DNA from: Agrobacterium tumefaciens
GTDB lineage: Bacteria; Pseudomonadota; Alphaproteobacteria; Rhizobiales; Rhizobiaceae
Reading direction: 5' to 3'
DNA: 64,000 nt
Assembly: GCF_005221325.1 (NCBI RefSeq)
Contig: NZ_CP039889.1
Span: 558,001 to 622,000, forward strand
Made by a program: the position numbers and the translations under genes. The notes beneath the pieces are model-generated. The model ran no database searches, had not been told where the DNA came from, and saw nothing but the letters and a program-made list of their open reading frames with translations. Shown here in pieces: positions 9,536-19,863 of the stretch. Each line of letters opens with the position of its first letter. The stretch's first letter is position 1.

Positions 9536-9849
9536 ATGCTTGAAACCCCAACAGTAACCAATATGCGGACCCCTTCACTCCTTAAATATAAGGATGAAAC
9601 CGGCCAGCCTGCCTGCGAGCGAAACTAGCCGGACACCGTTAAATTGCGATTAATGATGGTTCATAACTATAGGTCCAAGTCTTCTGTCGACTGTCGATAT
9701 GCTTTGCCGCTGAAATACTCGCCTTGTTTATTTCGAACCGCTTATTTGCCACAGTGCTGATATTTCTGCGTCAACGACGCGATGCGGCCTTTCATCCAAA
9801 CGGCATTCATTGTTATGGCGGGTGAAAGACTTGTATTGCAGGAGCGCCG
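9536..9849. other. Divergent intergenic region, 314 bp
   Basis: Lies between the divergent chemoreceptor and flavoprotein genes and must hold both promoters. It is more AT-rich than its surroundings (for example TTAAATATAAGG near 9581-9593). CAGGAGCG at 9840-9847 is the ribosome site of the flavoprotein. I see no gene in it and no operator that I can name. Confidence 0.4.
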
Positions 9850-11103
9850 ATGACCAAAACCCTGAAATGCGATGTGCTGGTGGTCGGCACCGGCATTATC
9901 GGTTCCATGGCCGCGCTTTATCTGCAAAATGCCGGACGCGACGTCGTGCTTCTGGAACGCGGCGAGGTTGCCCGGGGGGCGAGTTCCGGCAATGCCGGTA
10001 TTCTGGCCTTTCCCGAGATCATTCCCATCCCTGCGCCCGGCATCATGAAAAAAGCGCCCCGCTGGCTGTTCGATCCGCTTGGCCCTCTCAGTGTGCCACC
10101 GGCCTATGCGCCGAAAATTGCGCCCTGGTTGTGGCGCTTCTGGCGCGCCAGCGCCGAGCGGAACTTCCGCCACGGGCTGAAGTCACTCACGGAAATCAAC
10201 CGGCTGGCGGCGTTGGAAATGGTCCATGTTGCCGCCATGCCGGAGCTTTCACACCTCATTTCAAAAACCGGAACGCTCGATCTTTACGACAGCGAGGCAA
10301 GCCTCAACGCCGCTCGCAGGGACTGGGACGAAAAACAAAGTGCCGGTTTCACCTTTGAGCGTGTCGGCCGCAACGAGATCGATGCGTTGCAGCCGGGTCT
10401 CGCGCCGCAGTTCCGCCACGCCATATTCTCTCCCGATGGCCTGCAAGTCTCCGACCCCTATGATTTCACCCGCGCCATTTTCGATCTGGTGATTGCCCGT
10501 GGCGCCAGCCTGCGCAAGGGTGAGGCCGAACGCATCGATGCCGTGGGCGAAAGCACGATCGTGACGCTCGAAAACGGCGACAAGATCGACGCCGACAAAG
10601 TGGTGATCGCTGGTGGTGCCTGGTCGAGAAAGCTTGCCGCAACGCTCGGCAACATCGTGCCGCTGGAGACCGAACGCGGTTACAACACCACCCTGCCCGC
10701 TGGAGCTTTCAACCTCACGCGCCAGCTTTATTTCAATGATCATGGCTTCGTCGTCACCCCGCTATCGACTGGCATCCGTGTCGGCGGCGCTGTCGAACTT
10801 GGCGGGCTCGAACTGAAACCGAATTTCCGGCGCGCCGAAGCGATGCTGAAGAAGGCCGGGCGTTTCCTGCCCGGACTGAAGCTGGAGGGTGGGCAGCAAT
10901 GGATGGGTTTCCGCCCGTCCATGCCGGACTGTCTTCCCGTCATCGGCACGGCCCGTGCCACGCCCTCCGTCATCTATGCCTTCGGCCATGGCCATCTTGG
11001 GCTGACACAATCGGCAGCCACGGCCCGTCTGGTGACGCAGCTGGCCAGTGGCGAGGAGACGGCAATCTCGATCGACCCGTTCCGGCCGGGGCGCTTTTCC
11101 TGA
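9850..11103 (+). CDS. FAD-dependent oxidoreductase, D-amino-acid dehydrogenase (DadA)-like
   Basis: 417-residue flavoprotein of the DAO superfamily. The N-terminal Rossmann FAD site is VLVVGTGIIGSMAALYL with the acidic end residue in VVLLERGEVARGASSGNAG. Later marks are VVIAGGAWSRKLA and the C-terminal GFRPSMPDCLPVIGTA with GHGHLGLTQSAATA. This pattern is usual for DadA-type or D-hydroxyproline dehydrogenases that pass electrons to the respiratory chain. It stands alone, so the substrate is not set by context. GGAG precedes the ATG. Confidence 0.85.
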   Translation: MTKTLKCDVLVVGTGIIGSMAALYLQNAGRDVVLLERGEVARGASSGNAGILAFPEIIPIPAPGIMKKAPRWLFDPLGPLSVPPAYAPKIAPWLWRFWRASAERNFRHGLKSLTEINRLAALEMVHVAAMPELSHLISKTGTLDLYDSEASLNAARRDWDEKQSAGFTFERVGRNEIDALQPGLAPQFRHAIFSPDGLQVSDPYDFTRAIFDLVIARGASLRKGEAERIDAVGESTIVTLENGDKIDADKVVIAGGAWSRKLAATLGNIVPLETERGYNTTLPAGAFNLTRQLYFNDHGFVVTPLSTGIRVGGAVELGGLELKPNFRRAEAMLKKAGRFLPGLKLEGGQQWMGFRPSMPDCLPVIGTARATPSVIYAFGHGHLGLTQSAATARLVTQLASGEETAISIDPFRPGRFS

Positions 11104-11127
11104 GAGGAAAGGCCCCGCCTACTTCAC

Positions 11128-11652
11128 CTACTGCATGGAATCATCAGGAAACGTCACCTCTGCGAAGGACGGATAGACTTTGCGCAGGATAGTGACCTGC
11201 TGCTGGTCGCTGATCCGCAGAAGATACCACTCCGCACCATCCATCAGTGCCAGCGTATGGGATTTCGCCTCGATGGTCTGGCCACCGGTTTCCATGACCG
11301 TTTTCGTCGGAACCAGCGCATAGGGCGTTCCATCAGGCGTTTGCGCGAGGCTGATCGCCTGCGTATCCATGGTGAATTCGGTTATTTTGACCGCCGCGAG
11401 CGCCATCTGCATCTGCGCCGTCAAGGCGCCGCGCAATTGCTCCACGGTGATACCCGCCTCGCTTGCGATGAATTCAAAGACTTTCGGCGGCACCGTCTTG
11501 CTGACAGTTCCGAAATCCTGCGCATTCAACGCCGTGCTGAACCGCTCTATCTGCATGCGAAGACCATCCTGTTCAGCAGGCGAAAGATCGCGCGACCAGA
11601 CAGGATGCGCAATCGCCATCAGCAGGAACAGGCAATATACCAGACGCTTCAT
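11128..11652 (-). CDS. Small exported protein of unknown function
   Basis: 174-residue protein with a signal peptide (MKRLVYCLFLLMAIAHPVWS, cleaved near WSRDLS) and no other membrane segment. The mature part looks like a compact alpha/beta domain in which charged helices are followed by strands (YALVPTKTVMETG, EWYLLRISD). I do not recognise a named family with certainty. The start at 11652 has GGAAAGG seven bases upstream; an upstream in-frame ATG at 11694 would bury the signal peptide. It is convergent with the flavoprotein gene and lies just downstream of the cytochrome oxidase subunit IV gene on the same strand. Confidence 0.75.
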   Translation of the reverse strand: MKRLVYCLFLLMAIAHPVWSRDLSPAEQDGLRMQIERFSTALNAQDFGTVSKTVPPKVFEFIASEAGITVEQLRGALTAQMQMALAAVKITEFTMDTQAISLAQTPDGTPYALVPTKTVMETGGQTIEAKSHTLALMDGAEWYLLRISDQQQVTILRKVYPSFAEVTFPDDSMQ

Positions 11653-11722
11653 GGCTTGGCCTTTCCGGTTATCCGGCATCGCCCCGGTTCCCATACCGGG
11701 AACCGCTCATGAACGAAATCGC

Positions 11723-11947
11723 TTAGCGCAGCAGAACGAAACCCGCAGCCGAAAGCGCCAGGAAAACGACCAGACCGCCAAGGAAGCCCGCGGATGTGAA
11801 GAAACCTGCGGTCATGGCCAGCATCAGCACGCACAGCAGCATGGTGCCATACTTCGTCATGGCCAGAAAACCGTTATAGGTCTTTTCGTGCTCGGCGTAG
11901 TTCATCTCGGCGCCAACTTCGACCGGACCCGTGTGATGTTCGCTCAT
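11723..11947 (-). CDS. aa3-type cytochrome c oxidase subunit IV
   Basis: 74-residue membrane protein of the short alphaproteobacterial subunit IV family. The N-terminal half is soluble with the family stretch MNYAEHEKTYNGFLAMTKYGT; the C-terminal half forms hydrophobic helices (MLLCVLMLAMTAGFF and LGGLVVFLALSAAGFVLL). The start at 11947 follows GGGGAA. A longer reading frame to 12100 exists but its extra 51 residues do not resemble the family. The main oxidase genes are not in this window. Confidence 0.85.
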   Translation of the reverse strand: MSEHHTGPVEVGAEMNYAEHEKTYNGFLAMTKYGTMLLCVLMLAMTAGFFTSAGFLGGLVVFLALSAAGFVLLR

Positions 11948-12362
11948 TCCGCTTCCCCTTTGCTCCATCCGCCATGCCTGTCCTGCGAGACGATTTGCCC
12001 GCGGACGATCACAGGTCCATGCCGGATTCTCCGGAGCCAGACGTAACATGAAGTCGCCGAAAAGCGCAATGCGTTCCGCGCGAAAGAGCGGCAACGGCAT
12101 ACATCATGACTACTCCCCCGGGCAAAGCGTGCCATAGGGCAACATTCTTTCGCAAACGGTTGAAAAGGGGGCTTTGCCGCGCTGTTTCATGGCGGTTTTG
12201 GTTGCTTTTCGAACCGCCTGACCATACACGGGATTCTGTGGGGAGGAACTCTGGGACCTGTGGCAACGGATGCGCGTGGAGGCGCGGCCGCCGTAGGGAT
12301 ACCGGACTTTGCTCTCCGCCATAAACCCGCAAAGGGCCCGCAAAAGGGAAGAGGGGAAAGTA
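11948..12362. other. Divergent intergenic region, 415 bp
   Basis: Separates the cytochrome oxidase subunit IV gene (-) from the TRAP small permease (+). It should carry both promoters. GAGGGGAAAG at 12351-12360 is the ribosome site for the TRAP gene. Several short frames cross it on both strands, but none has a credible start with a ribosome site or a recognisable product. Confidence 0.4.
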
Positions 12363-12902
12363 ATGAAATCGCTTTTAAAACTAAGCGCGCTGATAGACCT
12401 CGTGAGCGAAGCTCTGGGCAAGGTTGCCGGTTATCTCGTGCTCATCTGCTGCCTCGTCAGCGCCGGCAATGCCATGGTCCGTTACGCACTGAACTATAGT
12501 TCAAACGGCTGGCTGGAAATCCAGTGGTACATGTTCGCCTTCATCGTGCTGATCGGCGCATCCTATACGCTGCGCATGAACGAACATGTGCGGGTCGACA
12601 TCATCTATGGTGCCATCTCTCCGCGAAGCCGCCTATGGGTGGACATCATCGGCATCGTGCTGTTTCTGATACCCGCCTGCTTTTACCTCGCCTGGCTGTC
12701 CTGGCCCATGTTCACGCTGTCCTGGCATCAGGGTGAAATGTCCTCAAATGCCGGCGGTCTCATCCGCTGGCCCGTGAAACTTGTCATCTTCGCCGGTTTC
12801 GCCCTGCTGGTTCTTCAGGGTTTTTCCGAACTCATCAAGCGCGTCGGCGCCCTCAACGGGCTTTATGCGCTGGATACGAAGTACGAAAAGCCCCTGCAAT
12901 GA
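12363..12902 (+). CDS. TRAP transporter small permease (DctQ family)
   Basis: 179-residue small membrane subunit of a sodium-driven TRAP importer. Four hydrophobic segments are visible near residues 20-40, 55-73, 93-113 and 138-160. Family marks are WLEIQWYMFAFIVLIGASYTLR and the NEHVRVDIIYG turn, typical of DctQ proteins. The ATG has GAGGGGAAAG upstream. The large permease follows 32 bases later. The 2-oxo-acid-like binding protein encoded convergently at 14788-15885 is the probable partner. Confidence 0.88.
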   Translation: MKSLLKLSALIDLVSEALGKVAGYLVLICCLVSAGNAMVRYALNYSSNGWLEIQWYMFAFIVLIGASYTLRMNEHVRVDIIYGAISPRSRLWVDIIGIVLFLIPACFYLAWLSWPMFTLSWHQGEMSSNAGGLIRWPVKLVIFAGFALLVLQGFSELIKRVGALNGLYALDTKYEKPLQ

Positions 12903-12934
12903 TCACGCCGATCTGAACCTTCAGGATATTTCCC

Positions 12935-14404
12935 ATGTTTGAATATGGTATTCTTCCACCACTGATGTTCCTCGGCATGATCATCTTCATGCTTTACGGA
13001 TTCCCGGTTGCCTTCTCACTCGCCACCGTCGGCCTCGTTTTCGGCGTCATCGGCATTTTCACCGAGCATTTTTCTCCGGCCTTTCTTCAGGCCCTGCCGT
13101 TGCGCATCTTCGGCATCGTCTCGAACGACCTGCTGCTCGCCATTCCCTTCTTCACCTTCATGGGCGCGATCCTTGAGCGATGTGGCCTTGCGGAGGATCT
13201 GCTTGAGGGAACCGGCAAGCTGTTCGGCGCCATTCCCGGCGGTCTTGCCTACGCCGTCATCATCGTCGGCGCGATCCTCGGCGCCATCACCGGCACGGTT
13301 GCGGCCTCCGTCATCACCATGGGCGTCATCTCGCTGCCAATCATGCTGAAGTACGGGTATAATCCGCGGCTTGCCACCGGCGTCATCGCGGCATCGGGAA
13401 CGATCACACAGGTCATTCCGCCCTCCCTCGTCCTCATCGTTCTCGCCGACCAGCTCGGCAAGTCAGTTGGTGACATGTATCTTGGCGCGATCGGCCCCTC
13501 GATCCTGCAGGTGACGATCTTCATGCTGTTCATCCTGCTGATGTCGATCGTCCGGCCCAAGGACCTGCCGGCGCTGCCGCCGGAGGCACGCGGTGAGCTC
13601 AACCGGGCGCTGGTGTTCCGCGTGCTGGCAGGCATGATCCCCTCCATCGTGCTGATCTTTCTGGTGCTCGGCACCATCTTCCTCGGCCTCGCAACGCCGA
13701 CGGAAGCGGGTGCGCTCGGTGTCGTCGGCGCCATGGTGCTGGCTGCCGCCCACCGCCGCCTCAGCTGGGATCTCGTCAAACAGGGCATGCATTCCACCAT
13801 GCACATCACGTCGATGGTGGTGTTCATTCTGGTCGGCGCCACCTGCTTCTCACTCGTCTTCCAGGGCATGGACGGTTCGCTGTGGATCGAGCACATGTTG
13901 TCGGGCATTCCGGGCGGCCCCATCGGCTTCCTGATCTTCGTCAACATCTTCATCTTCTTCCTCGCCTTCTTCCTCGATTTCTTCGAGATCGCCTTCATCG
14001 TCATTCCGATGCTGGCGCCGATCGCCCAGTCGCTCGGCATCGACCTGATCTGGTTCGGCGTGCTGATCTGCATCAACATGCAGACGAGCTTCATGCATCC
14101 GCCCTTCGGGTTTGCCCTGTTCTACCTGCGCTCCATCGCACCGCGCTCGGTCAAGACATCGGATATCTACATGGGCGCCATCCCGTGGCTCGGCATGCAG
14201 CTCATCCTCGTTGCCATCGTGATCTTCTGGCCGGAATCGGTCACCTACTGGCTGGACAAGGCACCTGCGGTCGATCTGAACTCCATCAAGATCGAGATTC
14301 CCGCCTTCGGCAACCAGGGCGGCAACACCATGCCCAATTTCGGCCAGCCGGGCGGGTTGCCCGGGGTGCCTAATCTCGGCGAACCGCCAAAGATCGGGCC
14401 TTAA
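12935..14404 (+). CDS. TRAP transporter large permease (DctM family)
   Basis: 489-residue large TRAP permease with 12 or so hydrophobic spans and family motifs such as NDLLLAIPFFTFMGAILER, ASGTITQVIPPSLVLIVLAD and TPTEAGALGVVGA. It forms the ion-coupled channel with the small subunit. After the last span the protein has a tail of about 60 residues that ends in a Gly/Pro/Asn-rich segment (GNQGGNTMPNFGQPGGLPGV), not part of the usual DctM core. A hairpin with an imperfect T stretch lies about 90 bases after the stop. Confidence 0.92.
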   Translation: MFEYGILPPLMFLGMIIFMLYGFPVAFSLATVGLVFGVIGIFTEHFSPAFLQALPLRIFGIVSNDLLLAIPFFTFMGAILERCGLAEDLLEGTGKLFGAIPGGLAYAVIIVGAILGAITGTVAASVITMGVISLPIMLKYGYNPRLATGVIAASGTITQVIPPSLVLIVLADQLGKSVGDMYLGAIGPSILQVTIFMLFILLMSIVRPKDLPALPPEARGELNRALVFRVLAGMIPSIVLIFLVLGTIFLGLATPTEAGALGVVGAMVLAAAHRRLSWDLVKQGMHSTMHITSMVVFILVGATCFSLVFQGMDGSLWIEHMLSGIPGGPIGFLIFVNIFIFFLAFFLDFFEIAFIVIPMLAPIAQSLGIDLIWFGVLICINMQTSFMHPPFGFALFYLRSIAPRSVKTSDIYMGAIPWLGMQLILVAIVIFWPESVTYWLDKAPAVDLNSIKIEIPAFGNQGGNTMPNFGQPGGLPGVPNLGEPPKIGP

Positions 14405-14495
14405 CGCGCATCTTGTGAGGAGTTGGCGAAACGCCTGTGATTGCAGAGTGGAGACAGGGTGCCCCCCCGCCTTCCGTTTATTTTCTTTAGAATTG

Positions 14496-14532
14496 AACCG
14501 GACAGTCACTGACCAGCCTGTCCGGTTTCTCC
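14496..14532 (+). terminator. Terminator candidate after TRAP permease genes
   Basis: AACCGGACAG at 14496-14505 pairs perfectly with CTGTCCGGTT at 14518-14527, followed by TCTCC. A 10-bp GC-rich stem some 90 bases downstream of dctM; the T tail is short. Confidence 0.55.
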
Positions 14533-14718
14533 TAATGCCGACTGCAATGCTCAGCGTTCTCCACATCGCATCACCTCCACACGTAAGAGCAGGGCCTTTG
14601 CCGAGGTCGGCGTGGCCAATCCCCGCCGACACTCCAGCTGGTCTCGGAGCCTGCCGCTTCTGCTCCCACGGACCTGATCGTAAATCATCCTTTATTGACG
14701 GGCTCGTGAAGGCATAAG

Positions 14719-14752
14719 CACACAACAAAAACCCCGGAGACCGAAATCTCCG
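14719..14752 (-). terminator. Rho-independent terminator of TRAP binding-protein gene
   Basis: On the minus strand CGGAGA (14752-14747) and TCTCCG (14741-14736 region) form a stem with a 6-base loop, followed by GGGTTTTTGTTG. It lies about 35 bases after the stop of the binding-protein gene. Confidence 0.7.
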
Positions 14753-14787
14753 AGGCCTTTGCCCGGTCCGCCGCCGTTACCGAATAA

Positions 14788-15885
<1,098 letters not shown>

Positions 15886-16189
15886 CTATATCCTCCCAGA
15901 TATGAACGCTGCCCGCAGCTTTGAATTCCCCTCGTCGCTGTTCAGGCATCGTAGCGAAGTAAGCACGGTTCCAGCCCGGCTGACAAGCACCCGTTCCAAG
16001 AATTAATCTCGGAAAAACCGACTGTTTCGGGAATTTTCAGGACTTCCCCTTCGTATTTTATTTGCAACTGAAATATCCGGGCGGCGCCTTATACTTTAGG
16101 CGCATATATGACCGATGGAACGCAAAACACACGCTTGACTTGGCCCACCGGCAGTCGCACAAATTTCGGAGATTCGTCCCGGAGCCACC
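15886..16189. promoter_or_regulatory. Divergent promoter region, 304 bp, with a small palindrome
   Basis: Lies between the TRAP binding-protein gene (-) and the amidotransferase-like gene (+). GCGCCT at 16084-16089 and AGGCGC at 16098-16103 form an inverted repeat around TTATACTT; it overlaps a TATACT that could be a -10 element. GGAG at 16181-16184 is the ribosome site of the plus-strand gene. Operator function is only a guess. Confidence 0.35.
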
Positions 16190-16945
16190 ATGCCAAAACC
16201 CATCATCGCCGTCCCCGCCGACATCAGGCATTTCACCGGAGCCGACTGGCACGCCGCACAGAACCAGTATGTCTCAGCCGCATTGAAAGTGGCAGGCGTC
16301 ATGTCCTTCATCATTCCGGCCTTCGAGGACGGGAACGAGGTGGACGCCATTCTCGACCGGGTGGATGGCCTGCTCGTGTCCGGCTCCGCCACCAATGTGC
16401 ACCCTTCCCTCTACGGCAAAGAGGCGCAGGAAAGTGATGGCCCCTTCGACCCGGCCCGCGACGCCACCAGCCTGCCGCTCATCCGTCGCGCCATTGAGCG
16501 CGGTATTCCGATGCTGGCCATCTGCCGCGGCATTCAGGAGCTGAACGTGGCGCTTGGCGGCACGCTGGCTTCCGAAATTCAGGAACAGCCCGGAACATGG
16601 GACCACCGCAAGCCGGAACATGACGACCGTGATGTCGCCTTCGCCATCCGTCAGCCGGTGCATGTGCGCGAAGGCTCCTGCATTGCGCAGCATCTCGGCA
16701 TGTCGGGCGAAATCCAGATCAATTCGCTGCACCGGCAGGCTATTGCCGAGACCGCGCCGCGCCTGCAGGTGGAAGCGACGGCCGCGGACGGCACCATCGA
16801 GGCCGTCTCCGTCATCGACGCCAAGGGCTTTGCCGTCGGCGTGCAATGGCATCCGGAATATTGGGCCGAGACGGATGCGCCCTCGCGCGCGCTGTTCGAG
16901 GCATTTGGCAAGGCTGTTCACGACTACCGCAACAGCAAGGTCTGA
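16190..16945 (+). CDS. Gamma-glutamyl-gamma-aminobutyrate hydrolase family protein (peptidase C26)
   Basis: 251-residue class-I glutamine amidotransferase-like hydrolase. The catalytic triad is visible: Cys112 in AICRGIQELNVALGG, His221 and Glu223 in VQWHPEYW. The order and spacing match PuuD, which frees GABA from gamma-glutamyl-GABA in putrescine breakdown. Other members of the family have different gamma-glutamyl amide substrates. It is a single gene here; amine oxidase, aminotransferase and succinate-semialdehyde dehydrogenase-like genes lie 38-43 kb away in this window, so a direct pathway link is only possible. Confidence 0.85.
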   Translation: MPKPIIAVPADIRHFTGADWHAAQNQYVSAALKVAGVMSFIIPAFEDGNEVDAILDRVDGLLVSGSATNVHPSLYGKEAQESDGPFDPARDATSLPLIRRAIERGIPMLAICRGIQELNVALGGTLASEIQEQPGTWDHRKPEHDDRDVAFAIRQPVHVREGSCIAQHLGMSGEIQINSLHRQAIAETAPRLQVEATAADGTIEAVSVIDAKGFAVGVQWHPEYWAETDAPSRALFEAFGKAVHDYRNSKV

Positions 16946-16976
16946 ACCTTCGCCGATCCCTCATTCATCCGGCCAT

Positions 16977-17007
16977 AAAAAAAGGGGCAAGCCCGAAAGC
17001 TTGCCCC
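16977..17007 (-). terminator. Rho-independent terminator of the sugar ABC operon
   Basis: GGGGCAAGC (16984-16992) and GCTTGCCCC (16999-17007) form a perfect 9-bp stem with a 6-base loop. Read on the minus strand it is followed by seven T residues (16983-16977). It lies about 20 bases after the permease stop and is a textbook terminator. Confidence 0.9.
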
Positions 17008-17028
17008 AAGTCCGGGAGGGAGGAGGAT

Positions 17029-18057
17029 TTAACGCTTTGCGCGCTTCTTCTGGCGGTAAACGTCGGCGACAACAGCGGCGACGATGATGAGACCCTTGAC
17101 GATCTCCTGGTAATAGGCGTCCACCCGGAGGAAGGTGAAGCCTGATGTCATGACGCCGAGAATGATGGTGCCGATAACCGTTCCAGTGATGCGGCCAGCG
17201 CCGCCGGCGAGCGACGTGCCGCCGATGACGGCCGCGGCGATGGCGTCAAGTTCATACATCACACCCATGCCAGCCTGTGCCGTCTGTGCACGCGCGGCGG
17301 TGACGACGCCGGCGAGACCGGCGAGCAGCCCTGCAATGGCATAGACCTTGATCAGATGCGCTTCGATATTGATACCGGAAACGCGCGCAGCCTGCTGGTT
17401 GGCGCCAATGGCATAGGTGAACTTGCCGTAACGCGTATAACGCAGCGCCACATGGAAGATGACGGCGACGACGAGGAACACCACGACCGGCCAGATGCCC
17501 GTACCGATGAAGTTGAAACCGTCAGTCAGGCCGGAAATCGGCTGGCCCTTCGTGTACCACTTGGAAAGACCACGCGCCGTCACCATCATACCGAGTGTTG
17601 CGATGAAGGGCGGGATTTTGGTACGCGCAATAAGCTGCCCGTTGATGAAGCCCGCAAGGGCGCCAGCCAATACGCCAACAGCCAGCGGGATGAAGAAGGG
17701 CAGATCGGTCAGCCCCGGATAAAGCGCTCGCGGCCATGTGGATGATTGCCCCACGCTGGCGGACAACATCGCCGTCAAACCGACGACAGAGCCGGAGGAG
17801 AGATCGATACCGCCGGTGATGATGACCTGGGTCACGCCGACGGCGATGATGCCGATCACCGACACCTGCAGGATCATGATCGTCAGGCGCTGCTGGTTCA
17901 TCAAGAAGCTCTGGCCGATGAAAATCCAGCCGAGAATTTCATAAACCAGCGCGATGCCGATCAGCACGAAAAAGATATTGGCCTCGGGCGGTATGCGCCG
18001 GTGCGGCTTGCGTCCGGATTTTGCATCCAACTCCACGTTGGCGGCGTTCGTAGTCAT
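17029..18057 (-). CDS. Sugar ABC transporter permease, ribose type (RbsC family)
   Basis: 342-residue permease of a CUT2 sugar importer. About eight to ten hydrophobic spans; family marks are TGGIDLSSGSVVGLTAML, ALAGFINGQLIARTKIPPFIATLGMM, and GGTSLAGGAGRITGTVIGTIILGVM. AAGGAGG precedes the ATG. It is the last gene of the operon after binding protein and ATPase, and a strong terminator follows. The sugar cannot be fixed from the sequence; ribose, xylitol or inositol-type substrates are all transported by close relatives. Confidence 0.92.
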   Translation of the reverse strand: MTTNAANVELDAKSGRKPHRRIPPEANIFFVLIGIALVYEILGWIFIGQSFLMNQQRLTIMILQVSVIGIIAVGVTQVIITGGIDLSSGSVVGLTAMLSASVGQSSTWPRALYPGLTDLPFFIPLAVGVLAGALAGFINGQLIARTKIPPFIATLGMMVTARGLSKWYTKGQPISGLTDGFNFIGTGIWPVVVFLVVAVIFHVALRYTRYGKFTYAIGANQQAARVSGINIEAHLIKVYAIAGLLAGLAGVVTAARAQTAQAGMGVMYELDAIAAAVIGGTSLAGGAGRITGTVIGTIILGVMTSGFTFLRVDAYYQEIVKGLIIVAAVVADVYRQKKRAKR

Positions 18058-18088
18058 AATCGTTCCTCCTTGAGAATCCCGGCGCGCC

Positions 18089-19630
18089 TCACCGCGATGC
18101 GAGATCCATCACCTTCACCTGTGTGGCTTCACTTCTATCAAGGAAACCCGTCACCCGACCTTCATGCATGACCATGACACGGTCGCTCATACCCAGAACC
18201 TCCGGCATTTCGGAGGAAATCATGATGACGGCGACGCCCTGGCGTGCCATCTCGCAAACCAGTTTATGAATTTCCGCCTTGGCCCCGACATCGATGCCGC
18301 GCGTCGGCTCATCCAGAATGAGAATGCGCGGCTTGGTCAGCATCCAGCGACCGATCAGCACCTTCTGCTGGTTGCCGCCCGAAAGGTTCTCGATGCGCTC
18401 GTGAAGATGCGGCGTCTTGACCCTCAGCTTGCGGCACATCTCTTCGCAGGCATCCGACAGCGCGTTTTCCTGCACGAAACCGTTGGCGACATATTTATCC
18501 TGCAGCACGGCGATCTGCATATTCTCGAGAATATTGAGAATGAGCAGGCACCCGGTATCCTTGCGGTCCTCCGTCAGGAACGCCATGCGGTGGCGGATGG
18601 CCTTCGTGGGGCTGTCGATCGAAACCTGCTTGCCGTCGATTGCAACGGTGCCCGATGATGCCGGCGTGACGCCGAACACCGTCTCGGCAACATTGGAGCG
18701 CCCCGAACCGACAAGACCCGCGACGCCGAGAATTTCACCGGCGCGGACGTCGAACGACACATCATGGAACACACCGTTCAGCGTCAGGTTCTTGACCGAC
18801 AGCACGACGTCACCGATCGGAACCTCTTCCTTCGGGAACATCTGGGTGATTTCGCGACCCACCATCATGCGGATGATGTCGTCACGCGTCACATCGGTGG
18901 ACGCGTGGGTGCCGATATACTTGCCGTCGCGGAAGACGGAAAACTCGTCGGCGATCTCGAACAACTCGTTCATCTTGTGGGTGATATAGACGATGCCGAT
19001 ACCACGCTCCCTCAGATCACGAATGATGCGGAAGAGATGCTCGACCTCGCGCTCCGTCAACGCCGATGTCGGCTCGTCCATGATCAGAACGTCGGAATCA
19101 TAAGAAACCGCCTTGGCGATCTCGACCATCTGACGGCTGGCGACCGAAAGCTCACCGACACGCGTTTCCGGATCGAGATCGATGCCCAGTCGTTCCAGCA
19201 GGGTCTGGGTGCGGCGATACATTTCGCCATGATCGATGAAGCCCAGCCGGTTTTTCGGCTCGCGGCGAATCCAGATGTTTTCGGCCACCGTCATATAGGC
19301 CATCAGATTCAGTTCCTGATGGATCATGGCGATGCCGTTTTCCAGCGCGTCAAGCGGGGAATCAAGACGGATCGGGGCACCCTTCAGGCGGATTTCGCCG
19401 TCATCCGGCTGGTAGATGCCGGCGAGAATCTTCATGAGCGTCGATTTGCCGGCGCCGTTCTCGCCCATCAGCGCATGAACGGTTCCGCGCTTGAGGTGGA
19501 ACTGCACATCATCGAGCGCCACGACGCCGGGAAATTCCTTGCGAATGCCATCCGCCGCGAGAAGAAACTCCGCATTCGGCACGGCTCCGCTGGCGCGCAC
19601 GGCGGCCATTGTCGATGGACTGACGACCAT
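18089..19630 (-). CDS. Sugar ABC transporter ATP-binding protein with two ATPase domains (RbsA/MglA family)
   Basis: 513-residue double ATPase of the CUT2 class. The first domain has Walker [10 protein letters not shown] and Walker [14 protein letters not shown]. The second has the usual degenerate A-loop region [13 protein letters not shown], signature LSGGNQQK and [17 protein letters not shown] use ATG 19630 ([12 protein letters not shown]), which has GGAGG seven bases upstream; a TTG at 19651 would add seven residues and contain that ribosome site. It lies between binding protein and permease, with only 31 bases to the permease. Confidence 0.93.
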   Translation of the reverse strand: MVVSPSTMAAVRASGAVPNAEFLLAADGIRKEFPGVVALDDVQFHLKRGTVHALMGENGAGKSTLMKILAGIYQPDDGEIRLKGAPIRLDSPLDALENGIAMIHQELNLMAYMTVAENIWIRREPKNRLGFIDHGEMYRRTQTLLERLGIDLDPETRVGELSVASRQMVEIAKAVSYDSDVLIMDEPTSALTEREVEHLFRIIRDLRERGIGIVYITHKMNELFEIADEFSVFRDGKYIGTHASTDVTRDDIIRMMVGREITQMFPKEEVPIGDVVLSVKNLTLNGVFHDVSFDVRAGEILGVAGLVGSGRSNVAETVFGVTPASSGTVAIDGKQVSIDSPTKAIRHRMAFLTEDRKDTGCLLILNILENMQIAVLQDKYVANGFVQENALSDACEEMCRKLRVKTPHLHERIENLSGGNQQKVLIGRWMLTKPRILILDEPTRGIDVGAKAEIHKLVCEMARQGVAVIMISSEMPEVLGMSDRVMVMHEGRVTGFLDRSEATQVKVMDLASR

Positions 19631-19680
19631 CTCATCCTCCACAATAGACAAAAATACCGGCGACAGGCTTCACCATAAGG

Positions 19681-19853
19681 CGCCTCGCCTCCGGGGAGGC
19701 TTACAGCGCCATGTCGGTCACGACAAAACGGCGCTGTAACAGTTTGAATTCACTGAAATTCAATTCTAGCTCGCGCCGGCGCCGAAGCTCGTTCTTCGGC
19801 GCCGTCGAGAACCGGCATCTGCCCGCGATATCGAAAACGGGCGCAGATGCCGG
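19681..19853 (-). repeat. Four consecutive inverted repeats between binding-protein and ATPase genes
   Basis: The gap holds four stems in a row: GCCTC/GAGGC at 19687-19700; TTACAGCGCC at 19701-19710 with GGCGCTGTAA at 19730-19739, enclosing a second small stem TGTCG/CGACA; GGCGCCGAAG at 19778-19787 with CTTCGGCGCC at 19794-19803; and CCGGCATCTGC at 19812-19822 with GCAGATGCCGG at 19843-19853. They probably protect the 3' end of the binding-protein transcript and limit read-through. Confidence 0.7.
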
Positions 19854-19863
19854 AAGGCCGCGG

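Larger units (their letters stand above)
14405..14787. other. Convergent intergenic region, 383 bp
   Basis: Separates dctM from the convergent TRAP binding-protein gene. It contains a hairpin on each strand (annotated separately) and no credible gene. A poly-C run of seven at 14462-14468 is notable only as a simple repeat. Confidence 0.5.

Noticed and set aside
11948..12100. N-terminal extension of cytochrome oxidase subunit IV
   Set aside because: The extra 51 residues do not resemble the family and the ATG at 11947 has a good ribosome site.
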